Assembly: GCF_000270245.1 (NCBI RefSeq)
Contig: NC_015635.1
Location: 3,906,001 to 3,970,000 of the forward strand
From: Microlunatus phosphovorus NM-1
GTDB taxonomy: Bacteria > Actinomycetota > Actinomycetes > Propionibacteriales > Propionibacteriaceae
DNA: 64,000 nt
Direction of reading: 5' to 3'
Shown: piece by piece, positions 42,040 to 53,009 of the stretch
Layout of the letters: each line of letters opens with the position of its first letter
Numbering within the stretch: position 1 is the stretch's first letter
Program-made: the position numbers and the translations under genes
The notes under the pieces: generated by a model
Told to the model about the DNA's origin: nothing
What the model saw: only the letters and a program-made list of their open reading frames with translations
The model's database searches: none

Positions 42040-44625
42040 ATGTCTGCCACGCCTGCTGCCCCGAGTCTCGACGCGCCCCTTGCCGGTGCGCGCGTCGTAC
42101 CGGAGAAGCCGGCGTTGGAGGGTCTGGAGGACAAGTGGGCGGCGACCTGGGAGGCCGAAGGCACGTACGCGTTCACTCGACCCGAGTCCCGCAGCCAGGT
42201 GTTCAGCATCGACACCCCGCCGCCGACCGTGTCGGGATCGCTGCACGTGGGGCATGTGTTCTCCTTCACCCACACCGATCTGATCGCGCGCTACCAACGG
42301 ATGCGCGGCAAGCACGTGCTCTATCCGATCGGCTGGGACGACAACGGGCTGCCGACCGAGCGGCGGGTGCAGAACTACTACGGCGTGCGGTACGACCCGA
42401 GCGTGCCGTACGAGCCCGACTACACCCCGCCGGCGAAGCCAGACCCCAAGCGGCAGGTAGGCATCAGTCGTCGCAACTTCGTCGAGCTGTGTCACGAGCT
42501 GACCCGGATCGACGAGAAGGCGTTCGAAGCACTGTGGCGCCGGGTGGGTCTGAGCGTGAACTGGCCGGACCTCTACACGACCATCGCCGATGATTCGGTG
42601 AAGGTCTCCCAGCTGGCGTTCCTGCGCAATCTGGCCCGCGGTGAGGCGTACCTGTCCGAGGCGCCGACGCTGTGGGACGTGACCTTCCAGACCGCCGTCG
42701 CGCAGGCTGAGTTGGAAGCTCGGGACTACCCCGGCGCCTATCACAAGGTGGCCTTCCATCGGGCCGACGGCGCCCAGGCGATCATCGAGACCACCAGACC
42801 CGAGCTGATCCCGGCCTGCGTGGCGCTGATCGCGCACCCGGACGACGAGCGGTACGCCGATCTGATCGGCAAAACAGTGACCTCCCCGGTGTTCGGGGTG
42901 GAGTTGCCAGTGGTGACCCATGCGGCAGCCGAGATCGACAAGGGCTCCGGCCTGGTCATGTGCTGCACCTTCGGCGATCTGACCGATGTGACCTGGTGGC
43001 GCGAGTTGCAGCTGCCCGCCCGGGTGATCATCGGCCGGGATGGCCGCATCCTGCGCGAGCTGCCGTCCTGGATCGGCGATGCGGGCCGCTGGGAGCAGCT
43101 GGCCGGCAAGACCACCTTCAGCGCCCGTGAGCAGGTGGTGGCCTGGCTGCGCGAGTCCGGCGATCTGCTCGGCGAGCCCACCCCGACCCAGCGCAAGGCG
43201 AACTTCTATGAGAAGGGCGACAAGCCGCTGGAGATCGTCTCCACTCGCCAGTGGTACATCCGCAACGGAGGTCGGGACGCCGACCTGAAGGCGGCGCTGC
43301 TCGCTCGTGGCGAGGAGCTTGCGTGGGTGCCCGAACATATGAAGCACCGGTACGACAACTGGGTGGGTGGGCTGAACGGCGACTGGCTGGTTTCGCGGCA
43401 GCGCTTCTTCGGGGTGCCCTTTCCGGTCTGGTATCCGCTGGATGGCGCCGGTGAGCCGAACTATGACGCACCGATCCTGCCGGACGAGGCCGACCTGCCG
43501 GTGGATCCCTCCTCGGCGGTGCCGGCCGGCTACAGCGCTGACCAGCGGGGAATTCCCGGCGGCTTTGCGGCCGATCCAGACATCATGGACACCTGGGCGA
43601 CCTCGTCGCTGACCCCGCACATCGTGTGTGGCTGGGAGCGCGATCCGGAGCTGTTCGCACTCACCTTCCCGATGGACATGGCGCCACAGTCGCACGACAT
43701 CATCCGTACCTGGCTGTTCTCCCGGGTGGTTCGCGCGCACTTCGAGAACCACGAGCTGCCATGGGCGCTGGCGGCGATCTCCGGCTTCGTGATGGACCCG
43801 GATCGCAAGAAGATGAGCAAGTCCAAGGGCAATGTGGTGGTGCCGACCGAGATCTTGGACCAGTACGGTTCCGACGCGGTGCGCTGGCGGGCGGCCAAGG
43901 CCCGGCCCGGCCTGGATTCCCCCTTCGACGAGAAGGAGATGAAGGTCGGCCGGCGACTGGCGATGAAGGTGCTGAACGCCTCCAAGTTCGTGCTCGGCTT
44001 CCCCGGCGATGCGGGAGCAGCTGATTTGGCGGCGGTGACCGAGCCGCTGGACCGAGCGCTGCTCGCCGGTCTGGAGTGGGTGATCATCGAGACCACCGCG
44101 GCGTTCGATGCGTACGACTACACCGGTGCGCTCGACGTCGCCGAGAAGTTCTTCTGGGCGTTCTGCGACGACTACCTGGAGACGGTCAAGGAGCGCGCGT
44201 ACTCCGATGGTTCCGGGGCGGCTTCAGCCCAGGCGACGCTGGCGATCGCGTTGAAGGTGCTGCTGCGGCTGCTGGCGCCGATCATGCCGTACGTAACCGA
44301 GGAAGTCTGGTCCTGGTGGCAGGAGGGCTCCATCCATCTGGCGACCTGGCCGACGGCGGAGGAGGTCGAGGTGGCCGGCGACGCACTGCTGCTGGACGAC
44401 CTCGCGGTGGCGCTGGCTGCCATTCGCGGCGCGAAGTCGCAGGCCAAGGTGTCGATGCGGACCGAGGTGTCCCGGGCCGAGTTCACCGGTGGCGCCGACG
44501 TGCTGGACCGGTTGAAGGAGATCGAGCCAGATCTGCGCGCCGTCGGCCGGCTGGTCGGCGAGATCCAGTGGAGTGCCGCCGACGTACCGCTGCATGTCGA
44601 CGTGGACCTGGTCCCGCCCGCCTGA
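42040..44625 (+). CDS. valS: Valyl-tRNA synthetase
   Basis: Class I aminoacyl-tRNA synthetase that charges tRNA-Val and edits threonine mischarging. In the 861 residues the HIGH-type motif [16 protein letters not shown] is near 69-72 and [10 protein letters not shown] near 591-599. The connective-peptide editing domain lies between ([20 protein letters not shown]). An anticodon-binding domain and a short C-terminal coiled coil complete it. The ATG at 42040 lacks a Shine-Dalgarno and may be leaderless. Followed at 13 nt by a 60-bp perfect palindrome, a likely terminator. Confidence 0.96.
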   Translation: MSATPAAPSLDAPLAGARVVPEKPALEGLEDKWAATWEAEGTYAFTRPESRSQVFSIDTPPPTVSGSLHVGHVFSFTHTDLIARYQRMRGKHVLYPIGWDDNGLPTERRVQNYYGVRYDPSVPYEPDYTPPAKPDPKRQVGISRRNFVELCHELTRIDEKAFEALWRRVGLSVNWPDLYTTIADDSVKVSQLAFLRNLARGEAYLSEAPTLWDVTFQTAVAQAELEARDYPGAYHKVAFHRADGAQAIIETTRPELIPACVALIAHPDDERYADLIGKTVTSPVFGVELPVVTHAAAEIDKGSGLVMCCTFGDLTDVTWWRELQLPARVIIGRDGRILRELPSWIGDAGRWEQLAGKTTFSAREQVVAWLRESGDLLGEPTPTQRKANFYEKGDKPLEIVSTRQWYIRNGGRDADLKAALLARGEELAWVPEHMKHRYDNWVGGLNGDWLVSRQRFFGVPFPVWYPLDGAGEPNYDAPILPDEADLPVDPSSAVPAGYSADQRGIPGGFAADPDIMDTWATSSLTPHIVCGWERDPELFALTFPMDMAPQSHDIIRTWLFSRVVRAHFENHELPWALAAISGFVMDPDRKKMSKSKGNVVVPTEILDQYGSDAVRWRAAKARPGLDSPFDEKEMKVGRRLAMKVLNASKFVLGFPGDAGAADLAAVTEPLDRALLAGLEWVIIETTAAFDAYDYTGALDVAEKFFWAFCDDYLETVKERAYSDGSGAASAQATLAIALKVLLRLLAPIMPYVTEEVWSWWQEGSIHLATWPTAEEVEVAGDALLLDDLAVALAAIRGAKSQAKVSMRTEVSRAEFTGGADVLDRLKEIEPDLRAVGRLVGEIQWSAADVPLHVDVDLVPPA

Positions 44626-44637
44626 CCCCGTAGGATC

Positions 44638-44697
44638 TGCTCGGGTTTGTCGGTCCTGCTCGGTCTGCAGACCGAGCAGGACCGACAAACCCGAGCA
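44638..44697. repeat. 60-bp perfect palindrome after valS
   Basis: The 30-nt half at 44638-44667 and the half at 44668-44697 are exact reverse complements with no spacer. The half contains TGCTCGG twice. It lies 13 nt past the valS stop and 81 nt before the next gene in the same direction. In RNA it would form a very stable stem; in supercoiled DNA it could extrude a cruciform. Most likely a terminator, without a T-run on either side. Confidence 0.85.
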
Positions 44698-44777
44698 CGA
44701 ACAACCCGTCGCGAGCGGCCGTGAGCGGAGCGCGGCTGCGAACAGCGAGTGACGACAACACAGAGAGGAGCAGCCGG

Positions 44778-45569
44778 ATGCGTATCGCACTTGCTCAGCT
44801 GATCTCCGGCGCCGATCCGTACGCCAATCTCGACCTGGTCGCCGACGCGGCCCGGCGGGCGGCCGAGCAGGGCGCGGACCTGCTCCTCTGCCCTGAGGCG
44901 ACCATGCGTTGCTTCGGCTTGCCGCTGCTCGAGATCGCCGAACCTGCCGACGGGCCATGGGCACGACGGCTCGCCGGGATCGCCGACGAGCACGCGCTGG
45001 TGATCGTGGCCGGCATGTTCACCCCCTCCGACGACGGTCGGGTCCGCAACACCCTGCGGATCGTGGGAGGTGGGATCGATGCCGCGTACGACAAGATCCA
45101 CCTGTTCGACGCTTTCGGGTTCACCGAATCGGACACGGTCGCCCCCGGCGAAGAGGTGCTGGTGGTCGAGATCGCCGGCGTCGATGTCGGGTTCGCGCTC
45201 TGCTATGACCTCCGCTTTCCAGGGTTGTTCACCACGCTGGCAGATCGGGGGGCCCAGCTGATCTGTGTCGCGGCGTCCTGGGCGCCGGGTCCCGGCAAAG
45301 TCGAGCAGTGGGAGCTGCTGGCTCGGGCCCGAGCCCTGGACAGCACCTGCTTCATCGCCGCCGTCGGCCAGGCCGACCCAGCGACACTCGGCATCGAGAA
45401 CCCGACGAACGCACCGACCGGCGTCGGCCACTCCGCGGTCGTCTCTCCCGTTGGGACCGTCCTCGGCGCCCTCGGCGGAGAACCTGGACTCCTCGTCGCC
45501 GACCTCGACCCCGCCGACGTCCAGCCCGTACGCCAGGCGATCCCGGTGCTCGCCAACCGCCGTCTCTAG
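44778..45569 (+). CDS. Carbon-nitrogen hydrolase (nitrilase superfamily)
   Basis: A 263-residue amidase with the complete Glu-Lys-Cys triad: CPEATMRCF (Glu40), AAYDKIHLFDAFGF (Lys105) and CYDLRFPGLF (Cys141). The last block and GEPGLLVADLD at the end resemble deaminated-glutathione amidase/omega-amidase (Nit1/Nit2) relatives, so hydrolysis of a small amide is likely. The ATG at 44778 has GAGAGGAG upstream. It stands alone between the 60-bp palindrome and a second inverted repeat. Confidence 0.92.
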   Translation: MRIALAQLISGADPYANLDLVADAARRAAEQGADLLLCPEATMRCFGLPLLEIAEPADGPWARRLAGIADEHALVIVAGMFTPSDDGRVRNTLRIVGGGIDAAYDKIHLFDAFGFTESDTVAPGEEVLVVEIAGVDVGFALCYDLRFPGLFTTLADRGAQLICVAASWAPGPGKVEQWELLARARALDSTCFIAAVGQADPATLGIENPTNAPTGVGHSAVVSPVGTVLGALGGEPGLLVADLDPADVQPVRQAIPVLANRRL

Positions 45570-45576
45570 GCCGAAC

Positions 45577-45619
45577 TTCTGTCGAGCAACCATGAATGGT
45601 TGTCGCTAGCTCGACAGAA
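45577..45619. terminator. Inverted repeat between convergent genes
   Basis: TTCTGTCGAGC (45577-45587) pairs perfectly with GCTCGACAGAA (45609-45619). Inner AACCAT pairs with ATGGTT, leaving a 2-nt loop and a 7-nt bulge on one side. It lies 7 nt after the nitrilase stop (plus) and 8 nt after the end of the small membrane protein gene (minus), so it can serve both as a terminator. Confidence 0.6.
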
Positions 45620-45626
45620 ATCCGGG

Positions 45627-46067
45627 TCATTGGCTGAACAGCATCGCGAAGCGCTCGATCGCCCAGATGTTGACCGCCCCGAGCATCGGCCAGCCCAGCA
45701 GGCTCCACAGCAGCAACAGCGAACGTCGCCACTGGAGAATTAGCGTCACGGTCCAAAGCCCCAGCGGCAGCACAGGACCAAGCACGCCCACGGCGACCGG
45801 AGGTAGCCAGCCCTGGGCGCACTCCACGCAGAGCGGACCGGCGGCGAGAGACATCCCGCCGACGAAGAACCAGATCACCGAGCAGGTAAGTGCGGCGGCA
45901 ACGCCTGCGAAGGCGATGATCCGGCCGAAGATCGCGGGTACGGGTGTCGGCGGGCGAAACTGGCCCGGAGGAGGCGGATAGGACGGGGTCGAACCGGCCC
46001 AACCGCCGGCCGGCGGGGGCGGCCCGGGCGCGTGACCATGCGGTGTCCAGGGATCCTGAGCCGACAT
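45627..46067 (-). CDS. Small membrane protein with proline-rich N-terminus
   Basis: Not recognised as a named family. A 146-residue protein: about 45 residues rich in Pro/Gly (PPPPAGGWAGSTPSYPPPPG), then three hydrophobic helices (IIAFAGVAAALTCSVIWFFV, VAVGVLGPVLPLGLWTVTLI, LLLLWSLLGWPMLGAVNIW). A CVEC pair lies between the first two helices. This plan is common in actinobacterial small membrane proteins with disordered cytoplasmic tails. Start taken at ATG 46067; ATG 46073 adds two residues. No clear Shine-Dalgarno. Next to nhaA in the same direction, 57 nt apart. Confidence 0.7.
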   Translation of the reverse strand: MSAQDPWTPHGHAPGPPPPAGGWAGSTPSYPPPPGQFRPPTPVPAIFGRIIAFAGVAAALTCSVIWFFVGGMSLAAGPLCVECAQGWLPPVAVGVLGPVLPLGLWTVTLILQWRRSLLLLWSLLGWPMLGAVNIWAIERFAMLFSQ

Positions 46068-46124
46068 GATCAACAGTGTTCCATCCGATGGTGCCGTAGC
46101 TACCGAACAGCCACAGCGACCGGT

Positions 46125-48020
46125 TCAGTCGTTGGCGGCCGACGCGTCCGGATCGGGATCAGCTTCCGGAGCAGAATCAACCAGCGCCATAGCCAAGGTC
46201 TGGGCGTCGTAGGGTCCCAGGTGGCGACGTCCATTGACGTAGAAGGTCGGGGTGCCGTGCACCTCGGACGTCTCGGCGTCGATCGCGTCGTCGTCCACTC
46301 GCTTCTCGTACCGTCGCGTCCGCAGATCCTCGTCGAACCGCTCGAGATCCAGCCCGATGTCGGCGGCATACTCACGCAGGTCGTCGGGTTCGAGCGCGTC
46401 CGAATGAGCGAACATCCGGTCGGCCAGCTCCCAGAACCGCCCCTGCACGGCGGCGGCTTCGCTGGCCAGCGCAGCGGCTCGGGCATGCGGGTGGACCTGC
46501 TCCATCGGCAGATGCCGGAAGACATAGCGCAGGTCGTCGCCGAGCCACTCCCGCAACTCGGCGATCGATCCGGTCGCCTTGGAACAGAACGGGCACTCGA
46601 AGTCGGCGTACTCGACCAGGGTCAGTGGCGCGTCCACTCGGCCGCGAATGTGGTCGCGGTCCGGATCGACGGGTCGTAGCAGTTCGACCGGCGGGCCGCT
46701 GAGCGCTGCATCGGCCCGACCCAGATAGAAGCTCAACGCGCCCAGTCCCGCGGCGATCAGCGACGCGGCGAACACCCCGACCCGCGCCTGGTCCTGCAGT
46801 GCCGGATCGTCCAAGGCCAAGTCGACGATGAACAGCGAGATGGTGAACCCGATCCCCGCCAGCGCCGCGCCGCCGGCCAACTGCTTGTGGGTCAGCCCGG
46901 GTGGCAGCTCCGCCCAGGGCGTCCGCGCCGCCAACCGGGCACCGAGCAACACTCCGACCAGCTTGCCGACCACCAGACCGGCGATCACACCCCAGGTCAG
47001 CCGAGAGGTCGCGGCGGCCGCCAACGACTCTCCGCTCAGTGACACCCCCGCGTTGGCCAGGGCGAACAATGGCAGCACTACCAAGGCGACGAATGGCCGC
47101 AGCAGGACCTGGAGTCGCTCGTTGATCGCCACCGAACTGGTGATCTGCCGGCGAGCCAGGCGCTCATACTCGGCGCTGGGACTCTGGCGGAACGCGCGGG
47201 TGACCTCCTCGACTCGTTCGACCGCCTCCCGCTTGGGCGGGTAGACCGGCAGGATCAGCGCGATCGCCACGCCGGCCAGCGTCGCGTGCACCCCCGACTG
47301 GTACGCCGCAATCCAGGTGAGGATCCCCACCGCGAGGTACGCGCCGTCTCGGCGAACTCGCAGCCAGCGCAGCAGTCCGACCACCGCCAAGCCGAGCAGC
47401 GCCAGGCCCAGCCAGCCCCAGGACAAGGACTCGGTGTAGAAGAACGCGATGATGGTCAGCGCGCCGATGTCGTCGGCAACCGCGAGGGTGACCAGGAACA
47501 GCCGCAGCCGGGTGCCCGGTTTGGGCCCGACGAGCGCCAGCAGGGCCAGCACGAACGCGGTGTCGGTGGAGACCACGACGCCCCACGCGTGGGCGGCGGC
47601 CGTGCCGGCGTTGAAGGCCAGGAAGATCAGCGCCGGCAGCAGCAGACCGGCCACGGCGGCAACGATCGGCACGGCGGCCCGGCGTCGATCGGTGAGCTCA
47701 CCGATGGCGAGCTCACGCTTGACCTCCAAGCCGATGGTGAAGAAGAACAGCGCCATCAACCCGTCGTTGACCCAATGCTTCAGGTCGAGGATCAGCTCGT
47801 ACGGGCCGAGGACGAAGCCGGCCTTCAGATGCCAGAACTCGTCGTAGGTGTCGCCGAACGGCGAATTGACCCAGACGACCGCGAGCAGGGTCGCCGCGAC
47901 CAGAATGGCCGCGGATTGCACGGTGTTCTCGGCAATCCGGGAGAGTGCGGCCGAGATGCGACCGGTGACGGTCTGACTGCGGGTACGAAGCCGCAGCAAC
48001 AGTCCGGAGCTGCCGGGCAC
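46125..48020 (-). CDS. nhaA: NhaA Na+/H+ antiporter fused to a DsbA-like domain
   Basis: A 631-residue fusion. Residues about 30-430 are NhaA: 11-12 helices, ALFFFTIGLEVKRELAIGEL, STDTAFVLALLALVG and TLAVADDIGALTIIAFFYTE (the paired Asp that bind Na+ and H+). Residues about 450-625 are a thioredoxin-fold domain with LVEYADFECPFCSKATGSIA (CPFC active site) and VHGTPTFYVNGRRHLGPYDA (cis-Pro). This fusion occurs in other actinobacteria. The redox domain probably faces the outside and might sense or repair disulfides; this is inference. ATG/Met start at 48020. Third cation antiporter of the window. Confidence 0.93.
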   Translation of the reverse strand: MPGSSGLLLRLRTRSQTVTGRISAALSRIAENTVQSAAILVAATLLAVVWVNSPFGDTYDEFWHLKAGFVLGPYELILDLKHWVNDGLMALFFFTIGLEVKRELAIGELTDRRRAAVPIVAAVAGLLLPALIFLAFNAGTAAAHAWGVVVSTDTAFVLALLALVGPKPGTRLRLFLVTLAVADDIGALTIIAFFYTESLSWGWLGLALLGLAVVGLLRWLRVRRDGAYLAVGILTWIAAYQSGVHATLAGVAIALILPVYPPKREAVERVEEVTRAFRQSPSAEYERLARRQITSSVAINERLQVLLRPFVALVVLPLFALANAGVSLSGESLAAAATSRLTWGVIAGLVVGKLVGVLLGARLAARTPWAELPPGLTHKQLAGGAALAGIGFTISLFIVDLALDDPALQDQARVGVFAASLIAAGLGALSFYLGRADAALSGPPVELLRPVDPDRDHIRGRVDAPLTLVEYADFECPFCSKATGSIAELREWLGDDLRYVFRHLPMEQVHPHARAAALASEAAAVQGRFWELADRMFAHSDALEPDDLREYAADIGLDLERFDEDLRTRRYEKRVDDDAIDAETSEVHGTPTFYVNGRRHLGPYDAQTLAMALVDSAPEADPDPDASAAND

Positions 48021-48049
48021 GCGACTATGAGTCCGCTCGCGTCTGGCGA

Positions 48050-49339
<1,290 letters not shown>

Positions 49340-49475
49340 GCCCCACCTCCTCTTCTCCGGTCCGGGCCTCAGCGCTCGAACTCTCACGATAACGGCCAGC
49401 GTCCCCGGTGGGGAGGACCCGGTCCGTGGTGTGCCGGTGCCCGGCTTCGATGCGACACCGAAGCCGGGCGGTGGG

Positions 49476-50141
49476 TCAGACGGGGACGGCCTTCAACGAG
49501 GTCAGGATGCCGTCGATGATCCCGTACTCCTTGGCCTGTTCGGCCGTGAGGTACTTGTCGCGCTCGATGTCGCGGCTGACCTCCTCGACGGACTTGCCGG
49601 TGTCGCCGGACAGCATCTCCTCCATCAGCGACCGGATCCGCAGGATCTCCCTCGCCTGGATCTCGATGTCGGAAGACTGTCCATAGCCGCCTTCGGTGGC
49701 CGGCTGGTGGATCAGGATCCGGCTGTTCGGCAGGGCGAGTCGCTTGCCCTTGGTGCCGGCCGCCAGGATCACTGCGGCGGCGGAGGCGGCCTGCCCGAGA
49801 CACACCGTCCGTACGTCGGGTTTGATGTAGCGCATCGTGTCGTAGATCGCGGTCAGCGCGGTGAACGAGCCACCCGGGGAGTTGATGTAGATCTCGATGT
49901 CGCGCTCGGAGTCCATCTGCTGCAGGCACAGCAGCTGAGCCATCACCGCGTTGGCGATCTCGTCGCTGATCGGGGTGCCGAGGAAGATGATCCGGTCCTC
50001 GAAGAGCTTCGTGTACGGGTCGATGCGGCGCATCCCGTACGAGGTGCGCTCCTCCCACTGCGGGATGTAGTAGTCCATCGTCGGAGCGAAGCGACGATCC
50101 TCCAGGTGCGGCGTGAACCCCGGCCGGTCGGTGGTCATCAT
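49476..50141 (-). CDS. clpP2: ATP-dependent Clp protease proteolytic subunit 2
   Basis: Serine protease subunit that assembles with ClpP1 into the mixed tetradecamer typical of actinobacteria. Catalytic Ser in [14 protein letters not shown], His in [19 protein letters not shown], Asp in [20 protein letters not shown]. About 221 residues with a 45-residue leader before the core. I start at ATG 50141, with AGGGAG 8 nt upstream; ATG 50156 (ATGA overlap with the clpP1 stop at 50153) is an alternative. In the family only the ClpP2 face docks ClpX. Confidence 0.96.
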   Translation of the reverse strand: MMTTDRPGFTPHLEDRRFAPTMDYYIPQWEERTSYGMRRIDPYTKLFEDRIIFLGTPISDEIANAVMAQLLCLQQMDSERDIEIYINSPGGSFTALTAIYDTMRYIKPDVRTVCLGQAASAAAVILAAGTKGKRLALPNSRILIHQPATEGGYGQSSDIEIQAREILRIRSLMEEMLSGDTGKSVEEVSRDIERDKYLTAEQAKEYGIIDGILTSLKAVPV

Positions 50142-50152
50142 GCTCGGCTCCC

Positions 50153-50797
50153 TCATTGGTTCGGCGCTTCGTCGGAACGGATCTGTGCCGCCGCAGTGAA
50201 CACGTGGTCGATGAGTCCGTAGGCCAGCGCCTGTTCGGCGGTGAACCACCGGTCGCGGTCGGAGTCGGACTCGATCTGCTCCAGCGTCTGACCGGTGTGC
50301 TCGGCGATCAGCTTCTGCATCGTTGCCTTGATGTGCAGCGATTGCTCGGCCTGGATCCGGATGTCGCTGGCGGTGCCACCCAGGCCGCCCGACGGCTGGT
50401 GCATCATGATCCGGCTGTTCGGCAGCGCGTACCGCTTGCCCTTGGTGCCGGCACAGAGCAGGAACTGCCCCATCGACGCGGCCAGCCCCATGGCCACCGT
50501 GGCGACGTCGTTGGAGATCCAGTTCATGGTGTCGTAGATCGCCATGCCGGAGTCGACCGAGCCGCCGGGTGAGTTGATGTAGAGGTAGATGTCCTTGTCC
50601 GGATCCTCCGCATTCAACAGCAGCATCTGGGCGCAGATGGCGTTGGCGTTCTCATCGCGGACCTCGGAGCCCAAGAAGATGATCCGGTTCTGCAGCAGCG
50701 ACTGGTAGACGTTGTCGTCGAGACCGACGCCGCCTGCTCGTCCGGCGGCCCGCGGGCTCAGACCCGGCAGCGACCCGTTCGGATGGTGTGCGTTCAC
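50153..50797 (-). CDS. clpP1: ATP-dependent Clp protease proteolytic subunit 1
   Basis: Partner of ClpP2. The 214 residues contain [20 protein letters not shown], catalytic Ser in [15 protein letters not shown], His in [20 protein letters not shown] and Asp in [20 protein letters not shown]. Start GTG 50797 ([13 protein letters not shown]). Upstream lies GGGGTAGG, somewhat distant. An upstream in-frame reading to 50887 has no conservation. A propeptide is usual in this subunit. The stop abuts clpP2. The regulatory region lies in the 464-nt gap to tig. Confidence 0.96.
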   Translation of the reverse strand: MNAHHPNGSLPGLSPRAAGRAGGVGLDDNVYQSLLQNRIIFLGSEVRDENANAICAQMLLLNAEDPDKDIYLYINSPGGSVDSGMAIYDTMNWISNDVATVAMGLAASMGQFLLCAGTKGKRYALPNSRIMMHQPSGGLGGTASDIRIQAEQSLHIKATMQKLIAEHTGQTLEQIESDSDRDRWFTAEQALAYGLIDHVFTAAAQIRSDEAPNQ

Positions 50798-51261
50798 GCC
50801 GATGAACCTACCCCGGCGGACTCGGCGTGCCGAGCGTTTTCCGGTCGTGTTCGCTGTCGGCGCACTCGGGTGTCGTTGCCGGCGCATGATCCTCCACGAG
50901 CGGCTCCAGATTCGAGGCCAGAAACTGAACGATGGCCAGGGATCAGGCCGCAGCCTGACACCTGACCATCGGGTCAGTGGCTCAGTTGTCCCCGAGATTG
51001 CGTTCCCCCGAACTACGTCTCGTCGAGCCTGCGCTGCGACGAGTACGAAGAGCCTCTCCCCATTCGGGCTCAGCGAACTGAGGTATCTCAGCGCGTTCCC
51101 ATATTGGCGAATGAACCTCGCGCAACGCTTGAGAGTTCATCTAGATAAGCTCAAGATCTCCCAAAGAGACCGCAGGTGCGGCAAAAAAACTACGCGTACG
51201 GACAGATCGTCCGTACGCGTAGCTCGACCCTGTTCGATCGAGGGTGTGCTTCTTTCGGCTC
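50798..51261. other. 464-nt gap between tig and clpP1
   Basis: No gene is credible here. Its right edge holds the tig terminator (51183-51222). The rest must contain the clpP1P2 promoter. It includes a small CTGACC/GGTCAG hairpin near 50970 and a stretch with partial symmetry (TTCCCATATTGGCGAA near 51095) that is too weak to call a ClgR site. Base composition is less GC-rich than the surrounding genes. Confidence 0.4.
51183..51222 (-). terminator. Intrinsic terminator of tig
   Basis: A perfect 14-bp stem, CTACGCGTACGGAC and GTCCGTACGCGTAG, with a 5-nt loop (51190-51222), is followed on the minus strand by seven T (51189-51183). This is the clearest rho-independent terminator in the window, 40 nt past the trigger factor stop. 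Confidence 0.93.
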
Positions 51262-52644
51262 TTACTCTGCCGCCTCGTCGGCGTCGGCGTCCGCTGCGGC
51301 GGGATCGGCCAGGCTGCCGTCCGGCTGGATCCGAACGATCTCGACGACATCTCCATTGCTGTCGGTCACGGTGGCAGCTTCCACGATCGTGGCCAGCGCC
51401 TTGCCCCGCCGGATCTCCAGCATGTACTCGTCGATGTGGTGCGGGTGCTCCTGGATGTGGGCGAGGATCTGCTGCGGCGCGGTGCCCTCCTCCTGCGCCT
51501 TGCGGAAGATGTGCTGCGTCAGATCGTTCTGCTCGACCGTGACCCCGGCCTCCTCGGCGGTCTTGTCCAGCACCAGCTGGGCCTTCATGGCGTCTGCGGA
51601 GCGCTTCTCCACATCGGCCCAGAAGCTGTCGGCGTCCTCGGCTTCCCCGGTCTCGGCGAGATAGTCGTCGAGGTCGATGCCGGCACCGTCGAGCTGAGAC
51701 TGGATCGAGGTCTTGCGGGCCTCGACCTCGGTGGCGACCACGTTCTCCGGCAGTGCGATGTCCAGCTGCTCGATGAGGCCCTCCAGCACCGCATCGCGAG
51801 CCTTGGCGGCCTGATCCAGTCGACCGGCATTGGTCAGCCGCTCGACCAGGCTGGCACGCAGCTCGTCCAGGGTGTCGAACTCGGAGGCCATCTGCGCGAA
51901 CTCGTCGTCCAGCTCGGGCAGCTCCTGCTCCTGGACCTGGGTGACGGTCACGTGGATGTCAGCCTGCTCGCCCTTTTGTGGACCGCCGACCAAGGTCGAG
52001 ACGAAGTCCGCGGACTCGCCGACGGAGAGCCCGGTGACAGCCTCGTCCAAGCCATCGAGCATGCCGGTGCTGCCGATCTCGTACTCCATACCCTCCGCGG
52101 TGGCGTCGGGCAGTTCCTCGCCGTCCTTGCTGGCCGCGAGGTCGATGGTGACGAGGTCGCCGCTGGCAGCCGGCCGCTCGACGACGCTCTTGGAGCCGAA
52201 ACGCTGCCGCAGACCATTGAGCTGGGCATCGATCTGCTCGTCGGTCACCTCGATGGCGTCGACGGTGGCCGACAAGGTGGCGAAGTCAGGCAGGTCGAAG
52301 TCGGGACGTACGTCGACCTCGGCGGTGAACTCGATCACCTCGCCGTCCTCCAGCTTGGTGACCTCGACCTCAGGCTGGGCGAGCGGGTTGAGGTCGTTCT
52401 CGGCGACGGCCTCCCCGTAGAACTTCGGCAGTGCGTCGTTGAACGCCTCCTGGATGATCGTGAACCGGCCGAAGCGCTGGTCGATCACCAACGGCGGGAC
52501 CTTGCCCTTGCGGAAACCGGGGATGTTCACCGACTTGGCGATCTCACGGTAGGCCTTGTCCATGCTGGGCTTGAGGTCGTCGAACGACACCTCGACGGTG
52601 AGCTTGACCCGGGTGGGGCTCAGCCGGTCGACACTGCTGGGCAC
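51262..52644 (-). CDS. tig: Trigger factor (ribosome-bound chaperone, peptidyl-prolyl isomerase)
   Basis: Folds nascent chains at the ribosome exit. In the 460 residues the ribosome-docking loop is IPGFRKGKVPPLVIDQRFGR (about 41-60). The FKBP-type domain (about 155-240) contains SGDLVTIDLAASKDGEEL and DEAVTGLSVGESADFV. The C-terminal arm domain follows, ending in an acidic, Ala/Asp-rich tail. Start GTG 52644, with AGGAG about 9 nt upstream; the in-frame reading to 52701 adds 19 unconserved residues. Single-gene transcript: a strong terminator follows, and it precedes the clpP1-clpP2-clpX genes as in many bacteria. Confidence 0.97.
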   Translation of the reverse strand: MPSSVDRLSPTRVKLTVEVSFDDLKPSMDKAYREIAKSVNIPGFRKGKVPPLVIDQRFGRFTIIQEAFNDALPKFYGEAVAENDLNPLAQPEVEVTKLEDGEVIEFTAEVDVRPDFDLPDFATLSATVDAIEVTDEQIDAQLNGLRQRFGSKSVVERPAASGDLVTIDLAASKDGEELPDATAEGMEYEIGSTGMLDGLDEAVTGLSVGESADFVSTLVGGPQKGEQADIHVTVTQVQEQELPELDDEFAQMASEFDTLDELRASLVERLTNAGRLDQAAKARDAVLEGLIEQLDIALPENVVATEVEARKTSIQSQLDGAGIDLDDYLAETGEAEDADSFWADVEKRSADAMKAQLVLDKTAEEAGVTVEQNDLTQHIFRKAQEEGTAPQQILAHIQEHPHHIDEYMLEIRRGKALATIVEAATVTDSNGDVVEIVRIQPDGSLADPAAADADADEAAE

Positions 52645-52708
52645 GCTAGAAACTCCTGATTGGGATCGAAGGCAGGCTCGGTTCAGGATCGAACCGGGCA
52701 CGCTCGGA

Positions 52709-52732
52709 AGCGGGCTCGCACGTGAGCCCCGG
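52709..52732. terminator. Weak hairpin between tig and tRNA-Gly
   Basis: GGGCTC and GAGCCC flank a 6-nt loop that is itself a short palindrome (GCACGT region). It lies about 65 nt past the 3' end of the tRNA-Gly gene on the minus strand and could end the tRNA transcript. Weak evidence. Confidence 0.3.
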
Positions 52733-52796
52733 CAATCCTACGGTCGGCCCGAAACCGGTCCAAATCGCAAGAGCCCGTCAGCCGGACGGTCAGGAG

Positions 52797-52870
52797 TGGA
52801 GCGGGTGACGAGAATCGAACTCGCATGACCAGCTTGGAAGGCTGGGGCTCTACCATTGAGCTACACCCGC
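52797..52870 (-). tRNA. tRNA-Gly, anticodon TCC
   Basis: The cloverleaf is complete. Acceptor GCGGGTG pairs with CACCCGC, the anticodon stem CCAGC/GCTGG frames the loop CTTCCAA (anticodon TCC), and the T arm contains GTTCGATTC. The 3' CCA is encoded. Reads GGA glycine codons. It lies 66 nt downstream of tRNA-Pro in the same direction, and tig follows. Confidence 0.95.
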
Positions 52871-52936
52871 GCGGCGTACTGCCGAACCAGAACCGTACCG
52901 GACTCGCACGGAATCGGGTGGTCAGCAAGACAACCG

Positions 52937-53009
52937 TCGGGGCGACAGGACTCGAACCTGCGGTCTCCTGCTCCCAAAGCAGGCGCGCTAGCCACTACGC
53001 TACGCCCCG
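52937..53009 (-). tRNA. tRNA-Pro, anticodon TGG
   Basis: Acceptor CGGGGCG pairs with CGCCCCG. The anticodon stem CCTGC/GCAGG frames TTTGGGA (anticodon TGG), and the T arm has GTTCGAGTC. The discriminator base is A. The 3' CCA is not encoded (ACGG follows), unlike the neighbouring tRNA-Gly. Reads CCA and related proline codons. Confidence 0.95.

Noticed and set aside
44638-44697. Insertion-sequence end or phage attachment site
   Set aside because: No transposase or integrase is nearby, and the flanks show no target duplication. A terminator position explains it better.
51092-51112. ClgR-binding site upstream of clpP1
   Set aside because: TTCCCATATTGGCGAA has only partial symmetry and does not fit the ClgR consensus well; it also lies about 300 nt from the clpP1 start.
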